This document shows positions 42,385-53,532 of a DNA stretch of 64,000 bases, piece after piece. A program made the translations under genes and the position numbers. Origin of the DNA: Antrihabitans cavernicola. Lineage in GTDB: Bacteria > Actinomycetota > Actinomycetes > Mycobacteriales > Mycobacteriaceae. How positions within the stretch are numbered: the first letter of the stretch is position 1; each line of letters starts with the position of its first letter. The notes below the pieces were generated by a model, which was given only the letters and a program-made list of their open reading frames with translations, was not told the origin of the DNA and made no database searches. The stretch is from contig NZ_VLNY01000002.1 of assembly GCF_008297975.1 (NCBI RefSeq), positions 1 to 64,000 on the forward strand. The letters are read 5' to 3'.

Positions 42385-44886
42385 ATGAACACAGTGATGA
42401 AGGCCAAGACCAGGAACGGGGCGGCAAGCGACGCCGAGTCGGCCGCTGCTGCGCTGCTCGACGGGCTCAACCCCCAGCAACGCGAAGCCGTCGTTCACGA
42501 GGGCGCTCCGTTGCTGATAGTCGCGGGGGCGGGGTCGGGCAAAACGGCGGTCCTGACCAAGCGGATCGCCTATTTACTCGCGGCCCGGAGCGTAACTCCA
42601 GGTCAGGTTCTCGCCATCACGTTCACCAACAAGGCCGCAGCGGAGATGCGCGAGCGCGTGATCGAGCTGGTCGGGCCGCGGGCCCGCAACATGTGGGTGT
42701 CCACCTTCCACTCGAGCTGCGTGCGCATCCTGCGGATGCAAGCTGCCTTGCTGCCCGGACTGACGTCGAACTTCTCGATCTACGACGCCGACGACTCCCG
42801 GCGCCTGCTGACGATGATCTCCAAGGATCTGGAGATCGACACCAAGAAGTTCACGGCCCGGTTGCTCGCCACCAGCATCTCGAACCTGAAGAACGAGCTG
42901 ATCGGCCCCGAGCAGGCAGTCACCGACGCCGAGTCGGAGACAACGGAGATGCCGAGGCTGGTCGCGAAGGTCTACACCCAGTACCAACGCAGGCTGCGCG
43001 CCGCGAATGCCATGGATTTCGACGACCTGATCGGCGAAACGGTCGCCTTGTTGCAGAACTTCCCGCAGGTCGCAGAGTACTACCGCAGGCGGTTCCGCCA
43101 CGTGCTCGTCGACGAGTACCAGGACACCAACCATGCGCAATACGTGCTGATCCGGGAGATTTCCGGGGCGAGCGCAGCGACGGGGGGAGATCCGGTCGAG
43201 CGAGAACCGAACGGTCCGGCACCTGCAGAGTTGTGTGTCGTCGGTGACGCCGACCAGTCGATCTACGCCTTCCGCGGTGCGACCATTCGCAACATCGAGG
43301 AATTCGAGCGCGACTACCCCGATGCTCGAACCATCCTGCTCGAGCAGAACTACCGCTCGACGCAGCACATTCTGTCGGCCGCCAATTCGCTGATCTCGCG
43401 CAATGCGGGTCGACGGGAGAAGCGGCTGTGGACCGATTCCGGAGACGGCGACCTGATCACCGGGTACGTCGCAGACAACGAACACGACGAGGCATCGTTC
43501 GTCGCACGCGAGATCGACAAGCTGGTCGACGATGGCGAGACCAAGTTCAGCGACGTCGCGGTGTTCTACCGGACCAACAACTCCTCCCGTGCGCTGGAGG
43601 AGATCTTCATCCGGCTCGGCCTGCCGTACAAGGTGGTCGGCGGGGTGCGCTTCTACGAGCGCAAGGAGGTCCGCGACGCCGTTGCGTACCTGCGCGTCAT
43701 CGACAATCCGGAGGACACCGTCAGCTTGCGGCGAATCCTCAACACGCCGCGTCGTGGCATCGGTGACCGCGCCGAGGCGTGCGTTGCCGTGCACTCGGAA
43801 CAGCGCGGAATCAGCTTCTCGGCGGCGTTGCGCGACGCAGGCGAGGGCAGGGTGCCGCTGCTCAACACGCGTTCGGAACGCGCCATCGCGTCGTTCCTGG
43901 AGTTGATGGATGGCATTCGATCGGTCGGGACGCTGGCGGACGGCTTCTTCGACGTCGGCGAGGTCGTCGAGGCAATCCTCGACCGCACCGGGTATCGCGC
44001 CGACCTGGAAGCCAGCAGCGATCCGCAGGACGGCGCCCGCCTGGACAACTTGAACGAATTGGTCAGCGTTGCGCGCGAGTTCAGCTCGGAGGCGCGCAAC
44101 GCGTTGGGTCAGGAGGAGATCGAGGCAGCGATCGCCGATTCCGCGCCACCTGCCATCGAATCCGGCGAACCGGATGCCACTGAAGGCGAACCCGATCCGG
44201 GCTCGCTTGCGGCGTTCCTCGAACGGGTGTCACTCGTTGCCGACACCGACCAGATTCCCGACAACGGTGACGGCGTCGTCACGATGATGACGCTGCACAC
44301 GGCGAAAGGCCTCGAGTTTCCCGTCGTCTTCGTGACCGGCTGGGAGGACGGCCAGTTTCCGCACATGCGGGCACTCGGAGATCCGAACGAACTGTCCGAA
44401 GAACGGCGCCTCGCTTACGTCGGCATCACGCGTGCGCGACGCAGGCTCTACCTGTCTCGAGCAGTCGTCCGTTCGGCATGGGGTCAGCCCATCGCCAACC
44501 CGGAATCGCGTTTCCTGCAAGAGATTCCGGGTGAACTCATCGATTGGCGTCGGCTCGATCCCGGTGCCTCGTTCGGCGGTGGTCGATCGTCCGGCGGGTA
44601 CTCGCAAGGCGGGGGAGCTGGGCGCGATTGGAGTCGGCGCGAACGGCCAGGCTGGCAGTCGGAGAGCTTCGGCAGCAGTAGGACTTCGATTCCCGCGGCT
44701 AAGAGTCGCAACACGATGGGCCTTGTGCTCGATGTCGGAGACCGTGTCAGTCACGACAAATACGGGCTCGGCAGTGTCATCGCGTCCGACGGTGTCGGCA
44801 CTCGCGCCACGGTGACCATCGACTTCGGAACGGCGGGCAAGGTGCGGTTGATGCTGATCGGCGGTGTGCCGATGGTGAAGCTCTGA
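42385..44886 (+). CDS. pcrA: ATP-dependent DNA helicase PcrA/UvrD1
   Basis: An 833-residue superfamily 1A helicase. It has the Q-motif LNPQQREAVVHE, Walker A AGAGSGKTAVLTKR, FTNKAAAEMRERV, Walker B VLVDEYQDTNHAQY, VGDADQSIYAFRGA, YRSTQHILSAAN, MTLHTAKGLEFPVVF and the final VGITRARRRLYLSRA. The C-terminus carries a Tudor-like fold (VGDRVSHDKYGLGSVIASD) that in UvrD/PcrA contacts RNA polymerase. It unwinds DNA 3' to 5' in repair and replication restart. ATG 42385 has a GAAGGA site. Synteny matches Rv0949. Confidence 0.96.
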   Translation: MNTVMKAKTRNGAASDAESAAAALLDGLNPQQREAVVHEGAPLLIVAGAGSGKTAVLTKRIAYLLAARSVTPGQVLAITFTNKAAAEMRERVIELVGPRARNMWVSTFHSSCVRILRMQAALLPGLTSNFSIYDADDSRRLLTMISKDLEIDTKKFTARLLATSISNLKNELIGPEQAVTDAESETTEMPRLVAKVYTQYQRRLRAANAMDFDDLIGETVALLQNFPQVAEYYRRRFRHVLVDEYQDTNHAQYVLIREISGASAATGGDPVEREPNGPAPAELCVVGDADQSIYAFRGATIRNIEEFERDYPDARTILLEQNYRSTQHILSAANSLISRNAGRREKRLWTDSGDGDLITGYVADNEHDEASFVAREIDKLVDDGETKFSDVAVFYRTNNSSRALEEIFIRLGLPYKVVGGVRFYERKEVRDAVAYLRVIDNPEDTVSLRRILNTPRRGIGDRAEACVAVHSEQRGISFSAALRDAGEGRVPLLNTRSERAIASFLELMDGIRSVGTLADGFFDVGEVVEAILDRTGYRADLEASSDPQDGARLDNLNELVSVAREFSSEARNALGQEEIEAAIADSAPPAIESGEPDATEGEPDPGSLAAFLERVSLVADTDQIPDNGDGVVTMMTLHTAKGLEFPVVFVTGWEDGQFPHMRALGDPNELSEERRLAYVGITRARRRLYLSRAVVRSAWGQPIANPESRFLQEIPGELIDWRRLDPGASFGGGRSSGGYSQGGGAGRDWSRRERPGWQSESFGSSRTSIPAAKSRNTMGLVLDVGDRVSHDKYGLGSVIASDGVGTRATVTIDFGTAGKVRLMLIGGVPMVKL

Positions 44887-44892
44887 GGTTGG

Positions 44893-45969
44893 TTAGTCGA
44901 CCTCGGGGCCGAGGCTGATGCCGCGCGATGCGAGCCAAGGCAGCGGATCGACCTTGTCCTTGCCGTTGAGCCAGACTTCGAAGTGGCAGTGCGGGCCGGT
45001 GGAGAAGCCTCGGTTGCCCATCTTCGCGATCTCGTCGCCTGCCATGACGTGTTGACCGACATGAGCGGTCGCCGAGTCGATGTGGCCATAGACTGTGATG
45101 GTGCCGTCCGCGTGCTTGAGGCGGATCCACATTCCGAATCCGGACGCCGGACCTGCATCGATCACTTCACCGTCTTCGACGGCGAGGATCGGAGTGCCGA
45201 TCGCGTTGGCGAGGTCGACGCCGAGATGCTGTGTGCCCCAACGCCCTCCGAAGCCGGACGTGAACGTGCCGTGGCTGAAGGTCGAGAACAGCGGGCGCAT
45301 CTTCGCGGCCTCGGCGGCTGCGCGCTCCTGGGCGAATTTCTGGCCCTTGGAAAGCAGGTTGCTGAACTGGCCGAGGTCGGCGGGTGCCGCGACGTTGAGA
45401 ACCTGTGGCGCGGAAGACTTGCTGTCCTGAGCGGCGGCCGGCTTTGCGGCACCGTTCGTGTTGCCGACGAACTGCACGGCCTGCGGAACGGCAGTGGAGC
45501 CTACCGCGGTGCCCTGTGCGGCGTCGAGGCTGATTTCCGACGTCGAGGTGTCCGTGTTCGGCGCGTCGGTGAGAGCTGCCTGACCCGCTGCGACGACAGC
45601 ACCCGCAGCGACGGCCACAACGGCCGCACGGCCCTTGAGGGCGGTGGGAGGTGCCGGCAGTCGGTGAGCGCCGCCGCGCCGCGCAGGAGCGCTCTGAGTG
45701 CGCTCCGCGGGGGCGGGCTCTGCGAACCAGTCGTAGTCGTTGAGTGCCGCGCTGCGATCGGGCCACGTGTAACGCGACTCGGGCTGCTGCGGATATTCGT
45801 GCAGATCCTCGTCGGCGGAATGATCCAACATCACGGACGGCGAGCCGTACTCGCTGCGACCCTGGTAGCGGAACTCGAAGTTCCCACCCGATTCGTACGC
45901 TGCGGGATTCGTCACGAAGCTTCGATCGTTGAACCGCTGGTGGCCAAGCGGAGTGCGGTGTTGCGACAA
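44893..45969 (-). CDS. Membrane-anchored M23 family metallopeptidase
   Basis: A 358-residue protein. A charged cytoplasmic N-terminus of about 112 residues precedes one hydrophobic segment RAAVVAVAAGAVVAAGQAAL. A Ser/Ala/Thr linker and a helix follow, then an M23 domain with HLGVDLAN (HxxxD) and GPHCHFEVW (HxH). It faces the cell wall and should cut peptidoglycan peptides or activate such enzymes. The start is TTG 45969, with GGAGGAGG about ten bases upstream. It corresponds in position to Rv0950c. The 240-base gap upstream is AT-rich and holds the promoters of this gene and the divergent membrane protein. Confidence 0.88.
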   Translation of the reverse strand: MSQHRTPLGHQRFNDRSFVTNPAAYESGGNFEFRYQGRSEYGSPSVMLDHSADEDLHEYPQQPESRYTWPDRSAALNDYDWFAEPAPAERTQSAPARRGGAHRLPAPPTALKGRAAVVAVAAGAVVAAGQAALTDAPNTDTSTSEISLDAAQGTAVGSTAVPQAVQFVGNTNGAAKPAAAQDSKSSAPQVLNVAAPADLGQFSNLLSKGQKFAQERAAAEAAKMRPLFSTFSHGTFTSGFGGRWGTQHLGVDLANAIGTPILAVEDGEVIDAGPASGFGMWIRLKHADGTITVYGHIDSATAHVGQHVMAGDEIAKMGNRGFSTGPHCHFEVWLNGKDKVDPLPWLASRGISLGPEVD

Positions 45970-46209
45970 GGCGGGCCGTCCTCCTCCGTGACCTGGCTGT
46001 GACTTATGACTGGCCGACGGTAACGAAATGATTGCAACGAACGCAAGTTATCCACGGATTGGATTCGAATATGTGAGATGCATCACAGATCGAGCTGGCA
46101 AAATGTAAGAACCCTCCAATCGGTCCGTTGCACTCTCGAAACACCTGTTGCAATCCCGAGATATCGACGTTGCGCGTCGGGTAGCGGCGGAGACGCTAGC
46201 GTCACAGTT

Positions 46210-48012
46210 GTGTCGGCACCCTCAGACTCCGAATCGGACAGCTCCACCGGCCTCATCGGCTGGATCGCGGTGGGGTGCGGACTGCTCGCGGGGCTGGTTC
46301 TCGCTCTGGCTCCGGTGTTGCGCGTCGTTCGCTCGCAAGAGGGTGTCGCGGCGAACGCGATCGGCACCGCGGCAGTTGTCGCGGGTGTTGCGGCACTGGC
46401 CGGGCCGATCGCGGCCGCGGCTGCCCACGCGATGCGCAGAAGCGCGCTCGCCGGCGGCTTGCTGGTAGGCGGCGGCGTGCTCGCCGCCCCCATGATCGCG
46501 CTCGACATCCAGCTCTTCCGCGATCCCATCGACGCCAACCGATTCGAGCTCTTCCGGCCGGAGACGGCGTCGCCGCTGACCGCTGGGCCGGGTGCTTACC
46601 TCGTGATCGGTGCGCACAGCTTGGCCGTAGTCGCCGCGATACTCGGCGCGATGACGATCGCGCGGGCAGCGCTGGACGACGGTTACGGCCAGTCCGCTCA
46701 CCAGGAACTCTCCGGCCGTGTCGTGACGGTCCGGGCGGGCGCCGTCGCTTCGGCCTCGGTAATTCTGGTGGCCGCGGTGTGGGCGGTGCTGCAGTTCGTG
46801 CCTGCATGGACCTCGACCGATTCGGTGATCGTCGTTCCGCTCATCGTCACGTCCGGTGTCGTCACGCTTGCCGGCACCATCGCGCTCGCCGTTGCGATCG
46901 TCGCCGTCGTTGCCGGAGCGCTTGCCGCCACGTCGCCCGACGTAGCTGCGGGCGCGATCGCAAGCGTTGGGGTCGGCGCGCTGGGTATAGCCGGCGCCCG
47001 TTTTGCGGCAGGCATCGCCGACGACTCGCTCGACACCACGACGGCGACCGTCGTTGCGACCGCCGCAGCCGCCGTGCTGGTGATCGTGGGCGCGGCGATC
47101 CCCGCGATCGTCGACCTGCGAGACGGCAGAGACGCTCGACGCTCGACGGTAGCTGCAGCGGGCGATCGAGCCGCGTCTTCGTTGGCGCTCGCCACAGTCG
47201 CCAAGTGGCACGTGGCCGCAGGAGCAGCTGGTATTGCAGCCTCACTGCTGGTCGGCGCAGGGGCGCTGTTGCCTGTGCTCGCAATCCCCGACGGGCACGA
47301 CGCCCCACAGATATATGCGACGCGGTTGGCCATCGTGGGTGCGGCGGTATTGCTCGTTGGATCTGTTTTTCTGTTTCTCTCCGAATTCGCTGCCGTCGTA
47401 CGGCCTGCGATCGGGCCGCTGGTCCTCGCCGTCGTTGTGGCAGCAGGCGGTGTTCTGCAGGCGACCGTCGAGGGAATGCGAATCCCCGGCGTCGGAATCG
47501 GCGCGGGCTCGGTAGCCATGATTCTGGGCGTTGTCGCGGCAGCAGCGACAGGTTTGCTCGTGTGGTGCGCGGGCTCGGCCGAGCGGGACGACATCGATCG
47601 TTCGACGGAGCCGGTGATAGATCGCACCGCGGTGATCGTAGGTGCGGCGGGCGCACTGGCAGCGGTGCTTGCTCTGGGATTGCCGCTCTACCGCGGTACC
47701 GATGTCGACGCGGCGTCGTTCGTGCTGCCGTGGGGATTCGATTCGTGGGCGCAGGCGTCACTCGGTGCCGGAATCGTCGTGATCGTGGCGATAGCGCCCC
47801 GAGCACGGCCTGCTCGCGCGCTGTCGATGCTGACGGGTGCCGCGATCGCGATGGTTGTCTATCTCGTCGGGTGGCCGTTGACCGTGGGTCGCGCAGACGG
47901 TGCGGGCGTCGGGCTCGGCGTGCCCTTCGCCGTGATCGCCATCGGCCTGCTGATTGCTCAAGCGCTGGTGATCGCACGGTCCACGAAGTCGGCCATACCG
48001 ACCTCCAGGTGA
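46210..48012 (+). CDS. Large polytopic membrane protein
   Basis: A protein of about 600 residues with roughly 14-16 hydrophobic helices of low-complexity Ala/Val/Gly/Ile sequence and no charged catalytic motif. I do not recognise a family. GTG 46210 is taken as start because it fits the frame just before the first helix and a TAGCGT -10-like box eight bases upstream would give a leaderless transcript; the frame is open from 46078 as well. It lies between the M23 gene and sucC, where M. tuberculosis has no obvious counterpart known to me. Confidence 0.6.
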   Translation: MSAPSDSESDSSTGLIGWIAVGCGLLAGLVLALAPVLRVVRSQEGVAANAIGTAAVVAGVAALAGPIAAAAAHAMRRSALAGGLLVGGGVLAAPMIALDIQLFRDPIDANRFELFRPETASPLTAGPGAYLVIGAHSLAVVAAILGAMTIARAALDDGYGQSAHQELSGRVVTVRAGAVASASVILVAAVWAVLQFVPAWTSTDSVIVVPLIVTSGVVTLAGTIALAVAIVAVVAGALAATSPDVAAGAIASVGVGALGIAGARFAAGIADDSLDTTTATVVATAAAAVLVIVGAAIPAIVDLRDGRDARRSTVAAAGDRAASSLALATVAKWHVAAGAAGIAASLLVGAGALLPVLAIPDGHDAPQIYATRLAIVGAAVLLVGSVFLFLSEFAAVVRPAIGPLVLAVVVAAGGVLQATVEGMRIPGVGIGAGSVAMILGVVAAAATGLLVWCAGSAERDDIDRSTEPVIDRTAVIVGAAGALAAVLALGLPLYRGTDVDAASFVLPWGFDSWAQASLGAGIVVIVAIAPRARPARALSMLTGAAIAMVVYLVGWPLTVGRADGAGVGLGVPFAVIAIGLLIAQALVIARSTKSAIPTSR

Positions 48013-48078
48013 TCTGGGCCACATAGCATGTATGCGGACGATTACCCGCTGATCGCAGTAGCTAAAGTCCGAAGCTGA

Positions 48079-48101
48079 CCCGCTCCTACCCCTCGAGCGG
48101 G
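48079..48101. promoter_or_regulatory. Hairpin in the sucC leader
   Basis: CCCGCTC and GAGCGGG pair around a nine-base loop, 27 bases before sucC. It may be the terminator of the membrane-protein gene or a leader hairpin of the sucCD messenger. Confidence 0.45.
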
Positions 48102-48128
48102 TGTCAACGTAGACGAGACGGTGAGCAT

Positions 48129-49325
48129 ATGGATCTCTTCGAATACCAGGCGAAAGAGCTCTTCGAAAAGCATGGAGTTCCTTCGTCCAAAGGCCGCGTG
48201 ACAGACACGGCGGACGGTGCCCGACAGATTGCCGAAGAAATCGGCAAGCCGGTCATGGTCAAGGCCCAGGTCAAGGTCGGTGGCCGCGGTAAGGCGGGCG
48301 GCGTCAAGTTCGCGAACAACGCGGACGAAGCTTTCGAACACGCTCAGAACATTCTCGGACTCGACATCAAGGGTCACGTCGTGAAGAAGCTTCTGATCGC
48401 AGAAGCCAAAGACATTGCGGAGGAGTACTACATCTCCTTCCTCCTCGATCGCACCAACCGCACCTACCTGGCCATGTGTTCGGTCGAAGGCGGCATGGAA
48501 ATCGAGGAAGTTGCAGCAACCAAGCCCGAGCGGCTTGCCAAGGTTCCGGTGGACGCCGTCAAGGGTGTCGACGTCGCGTTCGCCCGCAGCATCGCCGAGC
48601 AGGGCCACCTGCCCGCCGAGGTGCTGGACGCCGCGGCCGTCACCATCGCCAAACTCTGGGAGGTCTTCGTCAAGGAAGACACCCTCCTCGTCGAGGTCAA
48701 CCCGCTGGTGCGTACGCCCGACGATCAGATCCTTGCTCTCGACGGCAAGGTCACGCTCGACGGCAACGCCGACTTTCGACAGCCGGGCCACGAAGAGTTC
48801 GAGGACAAGGACGCCACGGACCCGCTCGAGCTCAAGGCCAAGGCGAACGACCTCAACTACGTCAAGCTCGACGGCCAGGTCGGCGTCATCGGCAACGGTG
48901 CCGGTCTCGTGATGTCCACGCTGGACGTCGTCGCCTACGCAGGCGAGAAGCACGGTGGCGTCAAGCCCGCCAACTTCCTCGACATCGGTGGCGGTGCCTC
49001 GGCGGAGGTCATGGCGGCCGGACTCGACGTGATCCTCGGTGACGAGCAGGTCAAGAGCGTGTTCGTCAACGTCTTCGGTGGCATCACCGCATGCGACGCC
49101 GTCGCGAACGGCATTGTCGGCGCATTGAAAGTACTCGACGACGCGGCAGCATCTTCTGGTCACTCCGCAGGCTCCGCTCCCGGCAAGCCGTTGGTTGTCC
49201 GCCTCGACGGCAACAAGGTCGACGAGGGTCGCAAGATTCTCGAAGACGCCGCACATCCGCTGGTGACGCTGGCCCAGACCATGGACGAAGGCGCCGACAA
49301 GGCCGCCGAGTTGGCCTCGAAGTAA
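48129..49325 (+). CDS. sucC: Succinyl-CoA ligase (ADP-forming) subunit beta
   Basis: A 398-residue ATP-grasp subunit: [59 protein letters not shown] and [19 protein letters not shown]. With SucD it converts succinyl-CoA, ADP and phosphate to succinate and ATP in the citric acid cycle. It is 14 bases ahead of sucD and cotranscribed. Confidence 0.97.
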   Translation: MDLFEYQAKELFEKHGVPSSKGRVTDTADGARQIAEEIGKPVMVKAQVKVGGRGKAGGVKFANNADEAFEHAQNILGLDIKGHVVKKLLIAEAKDIAEEYYISFLLDRTNRTYLAMCSVEGGMEIEEVAATKPERLAKVPVDAVKGVDVAFARSIAEQGHLPAEVLDAAAVTIAKLWEVFVKEDTLLVEVNPLVRTPDDQILALDGKVTLDGNADFRQPGHEEFEDKDATDPLELKAKANDLNYVKLDGQVGVIGNGAGLVMSTLDVVAYAGEKHGGVKPANFLDIGGGASAEVMAAGLDVILGDEQVKSVFVNVFGGITACDAVANGIVGALKVLDDAAASSGHSAGSAPGKPLVVRLDGNKVDEGRKILEDAAHPLVTLAQTMDEGADKAAELASK

Positions 49326-49339
49326 GGACTGAAGCACAC

Positions 49340-50254
<915 letters not shown>

Positions 50255-50269
50255 CAGTTGGACTCGAGA

Positions 50270-50311
50270 GGGCCTCCAGGTAGCCGCGAACGGCTACTCG
50301 GAGGCCCTTTC
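50270..50311 (+). terminator. Rho-independent terminator of sucCD
   Basis: GGGCCTCC pairs with GGAGGCCC, and the inner GTAGCC pairs with GGCTAC around a six-base loop; TTTCT follows. It begins 16 bases after the sucD stop codon and is the clearest terminator in the window. Confidence 0.85.
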
Positions 50312-50397
50312 TCGCGTGTGGAACCGGTTCGCACAGCCAGCGCTGATGTTCGTGCAGTAGCGTCGGGGTGTTCAGTCGACCGCGTAGAGGAGAAGAC

Positions 50398-51441
50398 ATG
50401 TCAATCCCGACCGGGGGATCAGGATTGGGCGGCGCAGCTGCGCCTACCGAATCGAATTCGAAGAGCCTTCCGCAACTGCTGGGCCTCGGCACCGCAGCGT
50501 TGGGCGTGCTCAACTTCCTGCTCGGTTTCACGGCCTTCGCGAAGATCGAAGGTATCGAAGCATTGGGCGGCACAGCCGATTCCGCGCGCAACTACTTCGA
50601 GATCGGCACCCCGGTCATCGCCTTGGCGTTCCTGCTGTTCGGTGGCCTGTTGGCCGCGGCGGCGCTGTTGCCGAAACAGGATTGGGACGGCGCTGCCGCG
50701 GTCGCGTCGATCGTCGGGTTCGTGACGCTGCTCTTCCTCGCCTTCAGCCTCACCGAGGGACTTGCACTTGCCTACGGCGGTTACCTGGTCTTGGCGCTCG
50801 GTTTCGTGCAGGCGTTGGTCGCGGTGGGCGTGTTGCTGCTGAAGACCGGTGTCGTCAAGGCGCCCGAGAAGAAGCCGGCGACCGCGTTCGGCGGCAGTTT
50901 CCCCGGCGCAGGTCAGAGTGGTGCGCCCGGGCAGTCGTACGGACAGCCGCAGGGCGGTCAATACGGACAACCGCAGCAGCAGAGTTGGGGACAGCCGCAG
51001 AGCTACGGCGCTCCCGCACAGGGTCAGGGTCAGCAGGGACAGGGTCAGCAGGGACAGGGCCAGCACGCTCAGGGTCAGCCTGCTCAGCCGCAGCCGGCTC
51101 AGCCGCAGGGTTGGGGTGGTCAGCAGACTCCGGGCTATGCCAGCCCGTACGGTCAGCAGCCGACCTACGGTCGCCCCGACCAGCAGTACCCGCGCCAGGA
51201 TCAGTCGTCCGGTCAGTTCGGTGGCTACACACCGCCTGCTGCTCCGTACCAGGGTGGCCAGCCGCAGACACCCCAAGTTCCGACGCCCCACGCTTCGACA
51301 CCGCCTGCCGAGGCGCCCACGCAGCAGTATCAGGCGCCGAGCCAGGGATCGCAGGCCTTCGGTGCGCCGAAGCCACCGGAAGCCACACCCCCGCAGGATG
51401 CGACTCAGGCATTCCGGGCGGGCAAGGACGACGAGGACTGA
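50398..51441 (+). CDS. DUF5336 family membrane protein (34 kDa antigen type)
   Basis: A 347-residue protein. Four hydrophobic helices (about residues 28-48, 70-92, 100-122 and 128-150) are followed by a long Gln/Gly/Pro-rich cytoplasmic or exported tail with repeats such as GQGQQGQGQQGQGQ. It matches the Rv0954-like/34 kDa antigen family of Mycobacteriales, found between sucD and purN; some of these proteins have been associated with growth and division. ATG 50398 has an AGAGGAGAAG site. The tail contains imperfect DNA repeats near 51020-51110. Confidence 0.85.
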   Translation: MSIPTGGSGLGGAAAPTESNSKSLPQLLGLGTAALGVLNFLLGFTAFAKIEGIEALGGTADSARNYFEIGTPVIALAFLLFGGLLAAAALLPKQDWDGAAAVASIVGFVTLLFLAFSLTEGLALAYGGYLVLALGFVQALVAVGVLLLKTGVVKAPEKKPATAFGGSFPGAGQSGAPGQSYGQPQGGQYGQPQQQSWGQPQSYGAPAQGQGQQGQGQQGQGQHAQGQPAQPQPAQPQGWGGQQTPGYASPYGQQPTYGRPDQQYPRQDQSSGQFGGYTPPAAPYQGGQPQTPQVPTPHASTPPAEAPTQQYQAPSQGSQAFGAPKPPEATPPQDATQAFRAGKDDED

Positions 51442-51518
51442 CGTGGCGTTGATGTGACTTCCGCTGTCGTCGGCGCGCCTTCGCGACCGACGGCAGCGGA
51501 ACTGTCACGCTCGGAGGG

Positions 51519-52811
51519 ATGAGCGCCCTGCTGGACAACGAAACCCGTAGCGAGAGCGGACCTGTCGTCGGCGAACCGTCTCCCTCGCTGACGCCGGAAC
51601 GCGCGAAAGCTCTGCTCGTCGTCGCCTTCCGACCGGTGATCGTCGCGCTGGTCCTGATCGCGACCGCGACCGTCGTGACCTTGGTGATCGCGAACAGCGA
51701 GCTCACCGGAACCTCCGGCGCAATCGCGGCCGGCTGGCTCGCGGTGCACCAGGTACAGCTGACGATCGGGTCGGCATCGTTGGGCGTGCTTCCGCTTCTT
51801 CCGACGCTGGGCCTCGTCTGGCTGGTCGCGCGCACCACGGCTCGTGCCGTGACGGACAGCAGCACCCGACGCGAGATCGGCTGGGTCGTCGGTGCCGCGG
51901 TCGGCGGTCCGCTGGTCGTCACAATCGTCGGTCTTGCCGTGATCAAGGACGCCTCAGGCGTCATCGCGTTGGCACCGCCGAACACGCTGGCATCGTTCGC
52001 GTGGGTGTTGGCCTTGCATCTATTCGGCGCCGGCTTAGGAATCGGGTTCCGGCTGCGCAGTCAGGTCATGCAGCTGGTCGAACTTCCGCCCTGGGTAGGC
52101 GCCGTCGGCACTCTCGCGTTGCAGGCCGGCCGCCGACTGGCCATCGGAGCGACCGTTGTCACCGTGGTCTCGCTGTTTGCGCATTGGTCGAATCTGACGT
52201 CGTCGCTCGACACCGCCGACGGCTTCGTCGGCGGCCTCGGCATGACCGTTCTTTCGCTGCTCTACCTGCCGAACGTGGTGGTTGGCGCCGGCGCGGTCGT
52301 GACGGGATCCGCCTTCCATGTCGGTGCAGGATCGGTCGGATTGTTCTCGGTGGTCGGGGGCCCGGTGCCCGGACTGCCGGTGCTCGCCGCGGTTCCTGCA
52401 GGCCCGGCCGCACCGTGGTGGCCCGCGCTCCTGGTGCTCCCTGCTGTCGTGGGCGTCGCACTCGGTCGCGAAAGCGCGCGGGTCTGTGCTGATCGGATCT
52501 CGGCGGCTCAGGCTGCTGCTGCCGCTGCCGGGATCGTCGGTGTCGCAATGGCGTTGCTCGGGCTGATCGGGGGCGGCAACCTCGGGGTCTTCGGGCATGT
52601 CGGAGCCGATGCCTTCCTGTTCGGCCTGTTGTCCTTCGCATGGCTTGCCCTGCTCGGTGCGGGGGCGGCCATGGTGCTGGGTCACCGCGCGTCGGTGGAG
52701 GTCGACGAGGATGAGCCGGAGGTCGCCGACGAGGTCTTCGCGGTTGCCGACGACGCCGAAGACTCCAGCGAGGCCGACCTGCCCGAAGAGTCACAAAAAG
52801 GTGACGACTAG
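51519..52811 (+). CDS. DUF6350 family membrane protein
   Basis: A 430-residue protein with about ten hydrophobic helices and an acidic C-terminal tail (EDEPEVADEVFAVADDAEDS). It corresponds to Rv0955 in position and design, a conserved actinobacterial membrane protein annotated as cell division membrane protein or DUF6350. Motifs include SASLGVLPLLPTLGLVWLVA and ALVLP-type segments. Function is not established. It lies 77 bases after the DUF5336 gene and before purN. Confidence 0.82.
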   Translation: MSALLDNETRSESGPVVGEPSPSLTPERAKALLVVAFRPVIVALVLIATATVVTLVIANSELTGTSGAIAAGWLAVHQVQLTIGSASLGVLPLLPTLGLVWLVARTTARAVTDSSTRREIGWVVGAAVGGPLVVTIVGLAVIKDASGVIALAPPNTLASFAWVLALHLFGAGLGIGFRLRSQVMQLVELPPWVGAVGTLALQAGRRLAIGATVVTVVSLFAHWSNLTSSLDTADGFVGGLGMTVLSLLYLPNVVVGAGAVVTGSAFHVGAGSVGLFSVVGGPVPGLPVLAAVPAGPAAPWWPALLVLPAVVGVALGRESARVCADRISAAQAAAAAAGIVGVAMALLGLIGGGNLGVFGHVGADAFLFGLLSFAWLALLGAGAAMVLGHRASVEVDEDEPEVADEVFAVADDAEDSSEADLPEESQKGDD

Positions 52812-52923
52812 TCTTTAGGCGGGTCGATCCCTTCGGGGCGCCCGTCCGTTTCCGTCACACGTCGCCAGGAGTAGAGCGCTGAGTGCCCTGCGTGAACCCA
52901 GCACCACGTTCCGGCCCGCTTCG

Positions 52924-53532
52924 GTGCCGGCCCGGGTTGTCGTACTGGCTTCCGGTGCGGGAACGCTACTCAGGTCGTTGATCGATGCAACGTTCGTCGA
53001 CGGCTATCCCGCTCGGATCGTGGCCGTTGGCGTCGACCGCGATTGTCCGGCGACCGATCATGCGGACGATGCCGGTATCGCACACTTCCGAGTTTCCTTG
53101 CGCGACTTCGCCGACCGCGCCGATTGGGACACGGCCGTTGCCGACGCCGTCGCGGCCCACGAGCCGGATCTCGTTGTCTCCGCGGGCTTCATGAAGATCC
53201 TCGGCCCCAACTTCCTGCAGCGTTTCGGCGGTCGGATCATCAATACCCACCCCGCCCTGCTGCCCTCGTTCCCCGGCGCTCACGCCGTACCTGATGCGCT
53301 CGCCTACGGGGTCAAGCTCTCGGGATCGACTGTGCACCTGGTGGATGCGGGCGTCGATACCGGACCGGTGCTTGCGCAGGAGTCAGTTCCCGTGCTCGAT
53401 GACGACGACGAGTCGACGTTGCACGAGCGCATCAAGGTCGTCGAACGACGGCTGCTGGCGGAAGTCGTTGCCGCCATTTCCACGTCAGGTGTCATCTCCG
53501 ATGGACGAAAGGCCGTGATTCCCAGTGAGTGA
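52924..53532 (+). CDS. purN: Phosphoribosylglycinamide formyltransferase
   Basis: A 202-residue GAR transformylase: [36 protein letters not shown] with the active-site region, [17 protein letters not shown] and [19 protein letters not shown] (Asp). It transfers a formyl group to GAR in purine synthesis. The start is set at GTG 52924; residues coded just upstream (from a CTG near 52888) also resemble the family, so the true start may be earlier. It overlaps purH by eight bases. Confidence 0.93.
   Translation: MPARVVVLASGAGTLLRSLIDATFVDGYPARIVAVGVDRDCPATDHADDAGIAHFRVSLRDFADRADWDTAVADAVAAHEPDLVVSAGFMKILGPNFLQRFGGRIINTHPALLPSFPGAHAVPDALAYGVKLSGSTVHLVDAGVDTGPVLAQESVPVLDDDDESTLHERIKVVERRLLAEVVAAISTSGVISDGRKAVIPSE

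Noticed and set aside
51020-51110. Imperfect repeats in the DUF5336 gene as a separate element
   Set aside because: They encode the Gln/Gly-rich tail in frame and reflect protein low complexity, not an independent DNA repeat.
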